The notes beneath the pieces were generated by a model. That model worked only from the letters and a program-made list of their open reading frames with translations. It made no database searches and was not told the DNA's origin. Shown piece by piece: positions 1 to 4,811 of a stretch of DNA of 6,103 nucleotides (the first letter of the stretch is position 1; every line of letters starts with the position of its first letter). The position numbers were made by a program, and so were the translations under genes. The DNA is from an uncultured archaeon (GTDB lineage: Archaea; Korarchaeota; Korarchaeia; Korarchaeales; Korarchaeaceae), in assembly GCA_938073845.1 (NCBI GenBank), contig CALJEO010000102.1:1-6103 (forward strand), read 5' to 3'.

Positions 1-293
1 GCCTTGGCTTTGATCATCGCCGTGGCTGCTTCAACGTAGCTATCCTCAGGTCTCACCACTCCGTACCTCCTTGTCATGACGTCCGAGACGCTGAGCTGCT
101 CCGGGGGTATCTTCTGGGATATCACGTGATTTATCAGATCCCTTTCCGTGATGAAACCCAGGACGCTCCCATCCTTAGAGAGGACGACGGGGCTCCAAAC
201 ATCACGCCTGGCCATTTCGTCCAGAGCCTGAAGGAGGTTCATCTCAGGGTCCACCGTGAGGGGGTTCCTGCTCATGAACTCCGACACCCTCAT
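1..293 (-). CDS. CBS-domain protein, N-terminal part (runs off left edge)
   Basis: About 97 residues are visible before the window ends. The first CBS motif spans roughly residues 5-58: a start of the FMSRNPLTV type, a central WSPVVLSKDG strand-turn, and the closing GFITERDLI. A second CBS repeat opens at about residue 70 (SDVMTRRYGVVRPEDS). Paired CBS motifs form a Bateman module that usually binds adenine nucleotides or SAM and acts as a cytoplasmic sensor or regulatory domain; which ligand applies here cannot be told. I chose ATG at 293 because CBS-only archaeal proteins usually begin with this 'MRVSEFM' type of N-terminus; a GTG six bases upstream is an in-frame alternative. A TATA-like element lies about 33 nt upstream. 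Anything fused after the second CBS repeat lies outside the window, so a multidomain enzyme or transporter is not excluded. Confidence 0.9.
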   Translation of the reverse strand, partial: MRVSEFMSRNPLTVDPEMNLLQALDEMARRDVWSPVVLSKDGSVLGFITERDLINHVISQKIPPEQLSVSDVMTRRYGVVRPEDSYVEAATAMIKAK

Positions 294-321
294 GATCACA
301 CCATCCTACCATCTCTGAGGG

Positions 322-338
322 GAAATAAATCCTTTTAG
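322..338 (-). promoter_or_regulatory. Probable TATA/BRE promoter of the CBS-domain gene
   Basis: Read on the minus strand this is TAAAAGGATTTATTTC: a purine-rich BRE-like AAAAGG followed by the A/T box GATTTATTT. Its centre is about 33 nt before the ATG at 293, so transcription would begin only a few bases before the start codon (nearly leaderless). Inferred by pattern only. Confidence 0.5.
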
Positions 339-360
339 GAGAATCACTTAACTGTTTTAC

Positions 361-371
361 TGAAAAAGGAC
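361..371 (-). terminator. Possible T-rich terminator after the thioesterase gene
   Basis: Directly after the TAA stop the minus strand reads GTCCTTTTTCA. A short oligo-T run is the usual archaeal intrinsic terminator, but five T's is a weak signal and no hairpin precedes it. Confidence 0.25.
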
Positions 372-752
372 TTATTTTTCCTTAGTTTTAGAGAACCTCC
401 CCCTCTCCACCATGTACCTCTCGTGCTCCCCCTCCCCAATGACGGTATCTCCCCTCAAGCACTCAACGTCGAAGACGAGCCTCCTACCGCTCACCTCCCT
501 CAGCCTGGCCCTCACTGTGATCTCATCGCCTAACCAAGCCGGCGCCTTATGGCGCACGCAGACCCTAGTGCCCACGCTGATGATCCCATTGGGCAACTTA
601 TCGGCGACCAGGGACTCCGCCACGTTCTCCATCAGGGCTATCATCGAGGGGGTCGAGAGCACCTCCAGCCTCCCGCTACCCACCACGCTAGCTAGCATCT
701 CCTCAGTCACTTCGAACCTCCTCTCGGCCTGAATACCCGCTTGAAGCTCCAT
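372..752 (-). CDS. FlK-like hotdog-fold acyl-CoA thioesterase
   Basis: This 126-residue protein matches the small hotdog thioesterases related to fluoroacetyl-CoA thioesterase FlK. FlK's catalytic Thr, Glu and His have evident counterparts: Thr34 in STPSMIALMEN, Glu42 in the same helix, and His68 in VCVRHKAP. The 'SVGT' turn (Gly61 region) and the late GEGEHER signature (residues 106-112) also fit. The family hydrolyses acyl-CoA thioesters in the cytoplasm; the archaeal substrate is unknown and fluoroacetyl-CoA is unlikely. I chose ATG at 752 because family members begin close to this 'MELQAG...FEVTEEM' pattern and GGTGAT lies 4 nt upstream. GTG 761 and ATG 758 are in-frame alternatives. The gene begins inside the end of the antiporter gene and is probably co-transcribed with it. 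Confidence 0.85.
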   Translation of the reverse strand: MELQAGIQAERRFEVTEEMLASVVGSGRLEVLSTPSMIALMENVAESLVADKLPNGIISVGTRVCVRHKAPAWLGDEITVRARLREVSGRRLVFDVECLRGDTVIGEGEHERYMVERGRFSKTKEK

Positions 753-1944
753 AATCATCACCCCCTCTGAGCTTGCAAATCTTCTCCAGCAGCAGCGGGG
801 ATATCAGCGTGGTGAGGGCCACCATACCAACTATCTCAGCGTAGGCCTCACCGCTCAGCACGTTCGTGGTTAAGCCTATGGATGCTATTATGAGACCCAG
901 CTCCCCCCTGGGCATCATCCCTACCCCTAAGCCCACAGCCTCCCTAGGCCTGAGCGCTAGCAGAGCAGGCAGGGCTGATCCCAAGAACTTGCCCGCCATC
1001 GCCAAAGCTGTGAGTATGAGGACTGAGACCACCACTTTAGGATCTGAGAAGACCCTCAGATCAAGCATCGCCCCTAGGTAGGCGAAGAAGACGGATCCAA
1101 ATAGGGCTTCGAGGTCAGTTACAAGCTCCATCACCTCCTCCCTCCACTTCGACTCGCCTATGGCGAGGCCAGCAGCGTAAGCCCCCACCAACGGGCTGAG
1201 CCCTATCGCTCCTGATAGGGAGGCGGTTCCCAGGCCCGCGGAGATCGCTATCGCTTTAGTTGCCCCCTTGCCCCCGAACTCACCGAGGGACTCGAGGAAC
1301 CTGGGTATCACAGCTACTGATATACCGAGGATGAGCAGCCATATGACGATGAACGAAGCGGTCTTGAAGGCTATGGTGAGGGGATCCAAACTGCCCCCGG
1401 ATATTGCGCTGACCACGACCCCTAGCACGACCACACCTACTATATCGTCGAGCACAGCCGCGCTCATGAGGGTGGCTCCCATCCTGGTGTCAAGCAGGCC
1501 CATATCGCTCAGGACCCTCTTGGAGATCGCTATGCTCGTGGCAACGAAGGCGGCACCAGCTACCAGAGCGATGGCCTCTCCACCGCCAACGGCTAGGTAG
1601 AAGTAGTAGGCTAGGACGAAGGGCAGCAATCCACCTCCTGTTGCTATTAGGGCCGCTACCTTACCCGCTGCCTTCAGGCTCTCCAGTCCCAGCTCTATAC
1701 CGGCTGCTAGGAGCAGGAGTAGTGCTCCTATCTCAGCGAATCCCTCTACGTAGTCGTTTATCACCACCAGGGGTTCGTTGAATACCATGACTCCTCCCCC
1801 GAGGGCGTAGGGACCCAGGAGCATTCCCGCGAAGAGCTCACCTAGGACGGGAGGTAGCTTCATCGCTCTGAAAACGCCCGCGAAAAGCTTAGCAGCAATC
1901 ACGAGGAGGCTGACCGTTATTATACCCCTTATCAGAGGCTCCAT
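703..1944 (-). CDS. CPA2-family Na+(K+)/H+ antiporter
   Basis: A 413-residue, very hydrophobic protein of the KefB/NapA type (Na_H_Exchanger family), with about 12-13 membrane segments and the N-terminal hallmark PPVLGELFAGMLLGP (residues 31-45). The ion-binding Asp pair is seen in AVLDDIVGV (Asp166-Asp167); a DD rather than ND pair is typical of electrogenic members such as NapA. Thr136 in ATSIAISKRVL fits the unwound helix that crosses near this site, Lys319 in AGKFLGS fits the salt-bridge lysine of NapA, and MMPRGELGLI (343-352) is the conserved late helix. It would exchange Na+ or K+ for protons across the cell membrane. The protein ends in a short hydrophilic tail (392-413) and has no RCK/TrkA-N domain, unlike Kef channels. 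ATG 1944 follows a TATA box. The last 50 bp are shared with the thioesterase gene in another frame. Confidence 0.92.
   Translation of the reverse strand: MEPLIRGIITVSLLVIAAKLFAGVFRAMKLPPVLGELFAGMLLGPYALGGGVMVFNEPLVVINDYVEGFAEIGALLLLLAAGIELGLESLKAAGKVAALIATGGGLLPFVLAYYFYLAVGGGEAIALVAGAAFVATSIAISKRVLSDMGLLDTRMGATLMSAAVLDDIVGVVVLGVVVSAISGGSLDPLTIAFKTASFIVIWLLILGISVAVIPRFLESLGEFGGKGATKAIAISAGLGTASLSGAIGLSPLVGAYAAGLAIGESKWREEVMELVTDLEALFGSVFFAYLGAMLDLRVFSDPKVVVSVLILTALAMAGKFLGSALPALLALRPREAVGLGVGMMPRGELGLIIASIGLTTNVLSGEAYAEIVGMVALTTLISPLLLEKICKLRGGDDYGASSGYSGREEVRSD
757..762 (-). promoter_or_regulatory. Ribosome binding site of the thioesterase gene
   Basis: The minus strand reads GGTGAT, complementary to the 3' end of archaeal 16S rRNA, 4 nt before ATG 752. 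It lies within the antiporter coding sequence and favours ATG 752 over the upstream GTG/ATG pair. Confidence 0.5.
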
Positions 1945-1951
1945 ACTCTTC

Positions 1952-1968
1952 CCAGTCGGGCGGACTGG
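1952..1968. promoter_or_regulatory. Inverted repeat between TATA box and antiporter start (candidate operator)
   Basis: CCAGTC (1952-1957) and GACTGG (1963-1968) are perfect inverted arms around a 5-nt spacer. The repeat lies between the TATA box (1974-1981) and the start codon at 1944, over the expected transcription start. Archaeal repressors commonly bind here. No regulator can be named. Confidence 0.35.
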
Positions 1969-1972
1969 AGCG

Positions 1973-1983
1973 ATTATAAAATT
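1973..1983 (-). promoter_or_regulatory. TATA box of the antiporter-thioesterase operon
   Basis: The minus strand reads AATTTTATAAT, an archaeal TATA element centred about 34 nt before ATG 1944. The expected transcription start is about 26 nt downstream, leaving a leader of under 10 nt. Confidence 0.6.
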
Positions 1984-2050
1984 GATCCCATCTCGAACGC
2001 CCTCAGGATCCCCGGGCTACCTCCCAACAGCCTCAGCCCAGGTCATCCGC

Positions 2051-2079
2051 TAGACCATCAAATGACCTTCCAAGGTCTA
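2051..2079. repeat. Nested inverted repeats in the divergent intergenic region
   Basis: GACCTT (2064-2069) and AAGGTC (2072-2077) form a tight dyad with a 2-bp centre. TAGACC (2051-2056) can alternatively pair with GGTCTA (2074-2079). The site lies about 90 bp from both divergent TATA boxes. It may be a regulator site, but short arms like these can arise by chance. The rest of 1984-2160 holds nothing I recognise. Confidence 0.25.
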
Positions 2080-2159
2080 TCTCTCTCTTGTGATGCTATT
2101 TGATCCGTACTAGATGAATGCTGGGATTTCCCTCAACGCCTCCCCCTCGTGGGACAATC

Positions 2160-2169
2160 CTTTTATATT
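2160..2169 (+). promoter_or_regulatory. TATA box of the propeller-protein gene
   Basis: CTTTTATATT is a canonical archaeal TATA element. Its centre is about 31 nt before GTG 2195, the spacing expected for a leaderless or near-leaderless message. It therefore argues for GTG 2195 as the start and against the in-frame ATG at 2114, which lies upstream of the box. Confidence 0.65.
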
Positions 2170-2194
2170 CTCCCATGCCATCGGCGGGGTCCCC

Positions 2195-3175
2195 GTGAGG
2201 AGACTGGTCATTGCTGCAATCTTAGTTCTCGTCCTCTCGCCCAGCATCATCAGGGATAACGCTTCCATCAGGCTCATGCTGGTCACACCGACTTACGACG
2301 GATCCGGACAGGCCACTCACCCTGATGTCCTCTACATCAAGCGAGGGCTCGGCTGGAGGTACTGGATGGTCCTCACCCCTTACCCCAACGGGAGCTACCA
2401 TCACGAGAACCCCTCTATCCTCGTGAGCAATAACGGTAGGGATTGGTCCGAGCCCAAGGGCCTGAGGAATCCGATAGTGGATCCGCCCTCCGAGGGTCAC
2501 TACTCCGATCCCGACATATTCCTTGCAGAGGGTAAGCTCTGGTTGTTCTTCAGGTGGTCGCAAGGGCTTGAGGAGAGGATCTACGCTAAGAGCTCTGAAA
2601 ATGGGATCTCCTGGAGCAGGGAGATTGTCGTGATGGAGACCCGTTCGGAGAGCCTCCTCTCGCCTTCCGTCGTCGTTGAAGCTGATGGCTTGAGGATGTG
2701 GTACGTTGACATCAGGCCCAACCCGAACTTGTTGAAGATGAGGACCTCCCGCTCTCCCGAGGGGCCCTGGTCCGAACCGATTGTTTGCAGCGTTGAGGGA
2801 GTGCCTAAGGATAGGGAGCTATGGCACCTCGATGTAGTTAAGGTGGGGGAAGGCTACGATGCCTTCATCGTCCTCATAAACAAGGGGAAGGGCCTGAGGG
2901 AGGCCGAGCTTTACTTCGCGACCAGCAGGGACGGGGTTAGGTGGAAGCTCAGTGAGGTCCCTATCTTGACGCCCTCCGTTAGGGATTGGGATAACTCCCT
3001 GATTTACCGGAGCAGCGCCCTGCTCCTGGAGGAGGGGTTAGATGGGGGGGTTCACCTTAGGAGATACGCATTATGGTACTCTGCTTGTAACAAGGGGAAG
3101 GAGTGGCACGTAGGTTACACGGAGCTCTCGATCTGCATGGACGGGGATGAGCTCAAGGTGTGCGGGGGTCCGTGA
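2195..3175 (+). CDS. Exported GH43/GH32-like five-bladed beta-propeller protein
   Basis: With the GTG start the protein has 326 residues. It opens with a basic-hydrophobic segment (MRRLVIAAILVLVL) that looks like a signal peptide or membrane anchor, so it probably acts outside the cell. Five blade-like openings recur: THPDVLYI (41-48), YSDPDIFL (103-110), SPSVVVEADG (156-165), WHLDVVKVGEG (210-220) and YRSSALLLEEG (271-281), each followed by a Y/W/F-rich strand. Asp-box-like turns sit between them (SNNGRDW, SENGISW, SPEGPW, SRDGVRW). This layout fits the GH43/GH32/sialidase-like propeller superfamily, whose members cleave sugar linkages. Asp43 and Asp105 or Asp107 could be the blade I and II acidic residues, but I cannot assign a general-acid Glu, so catalysis is unproven and it may only bind glycans. 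No sugar genes lie nearby. The dead ilvA starts 39 bp downstream on the same strand. Confidence 0.7.
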   Translation: MRRLVIAAILVLVLSPSIIRDNASIRLMLVTPTYDGSGQATHPDVLYIKRGLGWRYWMVLTPYPNGSYHHENPSILVSNNGRDWSEPKGLRNPIVDPPSEGHYSDPDIFLAEGKLWLFFRWSQGLEERIYAKSSENGISWSREIVVMETRSESLLSPSVVVEADGLRMWYVDIRPNPNLLKMRTSRSPEGPWSEPIVCSVEGVPKDRELWHLDVVKVGEGYDAFIVLINKGKGLREAELYFATSRDGVRWKLSEVPILTPSVRDWDNSLIYRSSALLLEEGLDGGVHLRRYALWYSACNKGKEWHVGYTELSICMDGDELKVCGGP

Positions 3176-3201
3176 GATCAGATTGACGGGATCGCCCACT
3201 T

Positions 3202-3208
3202 GGGAGGG
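3202..3208 (+). promoter_or_regulatory. Relict ribosome binding site of the ilvA pseudogene
   Basis: GGGAGGG lies 6 nt before GTG 3215, the inferred original start of the decayed ammonia-lyase gene. This supports that start, and translation coupled to the propeller gene just upstream is possible. Confidence 0.45.
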
Positions 3209-3214
3209 ACCTGA

Positions 3215-4359
3215 GTGAACTCTGAAGTAGAAAGGAGATATTCAGAGGGATAGAGGAAGCAAGGGGTTTGCTGAGGCCTGGATAAACAGAACCCTGATCG
3301 TACCAGCAGGACGATATCGGAGCTTACAGGGTACGAAGTCCACCCAAGGATGGAGAACCTCCGGGGGAACGCTCCTTCAAGATCAGGGGAGCTTACCACA
3401 GGATGAGGAGGATGGAGGGCTTGAGGGGCGTAGTAGCAAGTTCGGGGAACCAAGCTCAGGGGGTCGCTTACTCAGCGAGCCTGCTTAGGGTTAAGATAGT
3501 CGCCTAGGTACACGCTAACGCTATCCTTCAAGGTTAATGCCGCTAAGGGCTATGGGCTGAGGTGATACTTCACTGGGAGACTTAAGATTATGCTTACATA
3601 AGGCAAGGGGATATCCGAAAGCCAGGACCCGGCGTTCATACATCCCTCCGATGATCCGGATGTGACAGCAGGCTATGGGGCGATGGTCTTGGAGGTGCTC
3701 GAGGACCTGGGGAAGATGCTACATTAGCCCGTGGCGGGGGAGGGCTCATTTCAGGAAGCTGTGGTTGTGAGGACCCTAGAGCGTTATGGTCATAGGGGTT
3801 CAGCCCTCTGGGGCCCCGGCGATGTACTACAAGTAGGGAGGCATTTTGGAAGGTCAGCAAGCTTACAGCATAGCTGATGCTATAGTGAAGGGATCGGGTG
3901 ACCCTCAGGATAATGAGGGAGCTCGTTGATGATACTGTCCTGTTGGATGATTGGATATAGCTAGAGCGATCTTCCTGCTCCTAGAGAGGGTGAAGACTGC
4001 TGTCGAGGGCGCCGGGGCTCTTCCAGTTGTGGGGCCTTCCAGTTGCAGCCCTGATCTCGGCAGGCTTGAGGGGAATCGGATAGCTTGCTATCCCGGGGAA
4101 CATGGATCAATCGGTGCTCGCGAGGATAGTTAACAGGGTGCTCCTCCTGGAGGGGAGGTAGGTAAAGGTGACTGGGATCCTCCCCGAGAGGCCGGGTCAT
4201 CTGAAGAGGGTGATACCTCAACGGAGCTCGGCCTCAACATAGTGGAGCAAGGGAGGCTCAACACGCTCCTTCATCCGGGGCCAGGTGACGCTCTTGCTGG
4301 AGGTTCCGAATAGGAGGCCACCGATCTGCTAGGAGATGGGTCTGGAGTTCAGGTCCTGA
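3215..4359 (+). pseudogene. ilvA: Decayed threonine ammonia-lyase (IlvA/TdcB type with ACT domain)
   Basis: Translating in shifting frames recovers a whole threonine dehydratase, the PLP enzyme that turns threonine into 2-oxobutanoate plus ammonia. In order: EIFRGIEEARGLLRPG (from 3235), SRTISELTGYEV (3305), the PLP-lysine motif SFKIRGAY (3373, Lys codon 3379), VVASSGNQAQGVAYSASLL, KVNAAKGYG (3530), AEVILHWET (3556), FIHPSDDPDVTAGYG (3635), the Gly-rich PLP-phosphate loop GGGGLISG (3733), VIGVQPSGAPAMY (3789), IMRELVDDTVLLDD (3910), DIARAIFLLLERVKTAVEGAGA (3954), NMDQSVLARIV (4099), then an ACT domain with VKVTGILPERPGHLKRV (4162), ELGLNIVE (4224) and [12 protein letters not shown] (4282), ending MGLEFRS-stop. 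There are about 15 frame changes and in-frame stops at 3505, 3583, 3725, 3834, 4081 and 4159, so no functional protein is possible. The family is usually about 400 residues, so little has been deleted. Some frame junctions, especially 3215-3305, are approximate. Confidence 0.93.
4014..4045 (+). repeat. Micro-duplication inside the ilvA pseudogene
   Basis: GGGGCTCTTCCAGTTG (4014-4029) is nearly repeated as GGGGCCTTCCAGTTG (4031-4045). The family sequence expects this block once (G-A-L-P-V before A-A-L-I-S), so one copy is a duplication. It adds a net 16 nt and shifts the frame from that of 3954 to that of 4039. Confidence 0.75.
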
Positions 4360-4392
4360 ACATGGGTTCCTCAAGCAGTGTATCAGTAGATC

Positions 4393-4402
4393 ACTTTTAT
4401 TA
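4393..4402 (+). promoter_or_regulatory. TATA box of ridA
   Basis: ACTTTTATTAT-type A/T box, starting 34 nt after the stop of the ilvA pseudogene and about 33-36 nt before the GTG starts. It gives ridA its own promoter. The predicted transcription start (about 4422-4425) falls on the Shine-Dalgarno sequence, so the exact start site is uncertain. Confidence 0.5.
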
Positions 4403-4418
4403 TTTCAACGGAGCGCCT

Positions 4419-4425
4419 GGAGGTG
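4419..4425 (+). promoter_or_regulatory. Strong Shine-Dalgarno of ridA
   Basis: GGAGGTG, a near-perfect match to the archaeal anti-SD, lies 5 nt before GTG 4431 and 8 nt before GTG 4434. It fixes the start here rather than at the in-frame ATG 4362, which would add about 23 residues of non-family sequence. Confidence 0.65.
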
Positions 4426-4430
4426 TTACC

Positions 4431-4811
4431 GTGGTGGAGTACGTATTCACCGAGCGGGCCCCTAGGCCGATAGGTCCTTACAGCCAAGCTGTCATAGCTG
4501 GCAACCTCCTCTTCCTGGCGGGCCAGATACCCATAGACCCGAAGACGGGGGAGCTTGTGAGTGGGGGCATAAGGGAGCAGACTAGGAGGGTCCTGGAGAA
4601 CGTGAAGGCAGTCTTGGAGGAGGCTGGGTGCTCCTTCAAGGATGTGGTCAACGTGACTGCCTTCCTCAAGGACCTCTCCCACTTCAACGAGTTCAACGAG
4701 GTTTACAGTGAGTACTTCGGTGATGCAAAGCCCGCGAGAGCTACCGTTCAAGTGGCGAGACTCCCTAAGGATGCCCTGGTTGAGCTGGTGGTTATAGCTT
4801 ATAGATCATAG
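4431..4811 (+). CDS. ridA: RidA, 2-iminobutanoate/2-iminopropanoate deaminase
   Basis: A 126-residue protein of the RidA (YjgF/YER057c/UK114) family, full length. RidA, normally a cytoplasmic trimer, hydrolyses the reactive 2-aminoacrylate and 2-aminocrotonate released by PLP dehydratases, protecting other PLP enzymes. Family landmarks are all present: [12 protein letters not shown] with Tyr17, [11 protein letters not shown] (28-37), [18 protein letters not shown] (49-66), and the signature [18 protein letters not shown] with Arg103 and Glu118, the residues that hold the substrate carboxylate and activate water. GTG 4431 gives the usual length and follows a strong Shine-Dalgarno; GTG 4434 is equally acceptable. 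The gene sits directly behind a dead threonine ammonia-lyase gene, its classical enamine source, yet shows no damage. Its stop overlaps the stop of the convergent protease gene. Confidence 0.95.
   Translation: MVEYVFTERAPRPIGPYSQAVIAGNLLFLAGQIPIDPKTGELVSGGIREQTRRVLENVKAVLEEAGCSFKDVVNVTAFLKDLSHFNEFNEVYSEYFGDAKPARATVQVARLPKDALVELVVIAYRS

Noticed and set aside
126..338. Plus-strand 70-codon frame at the left edge
   Set aside because: Antisense to the CBS-domain gene and across its promoter; no family match.
412..732. Plus-strand 106-codon frame
   Set aside because: Antisense to the well-supported thioesterase gene; Ser/Thr/Leu-rich shadow translation.
866..1600. Plus-strand frames inside the antiporter region
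   Set aside because: Antisense shadows of a clear CPA2 antiporter.
2222..2563. Minus-strand 113-codon frame
   Set aside because: Antisense to the propeller gene, with no family resemblance.
3178..3860. Minus-strand open frames (3178-3453 and 3636-3860)
   Set aside because: They lie antisense to the ilvA pseudogene, have low-complexity Pro/Ser/Arg-rich translations and no recognisable family or start signals.
3951..4133. A 60-codon plus-strand open frame beginning with TTG
   Set aside because: Its first part is the DIARAIFLLLERVKTAVEGAGA segment of the decayed ilvA and its second half is out-of-frame noise after the micro-duplication, so it is a pseudogene fragment.
3215..4359. Programmed frameshifting or recoding to express ilvA
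   Set aside because: About 15 shifts in both directions plus six or more stops and a duplication cannot be rescued by recoding; random decay is far simpler.
3176..4430. Insertion sequence or other mobile element as the cause of the gene-poor stretch
   Set aside because: No transposase-like translation, terminal inverted repeats or target duplications seen; the stretch aligns end to end with an IlvA protein instead.
4383..4751. Minus-strand frames opposite ridA
   Set aside because: Antisense to a strongly conserved gene and not recognisable.
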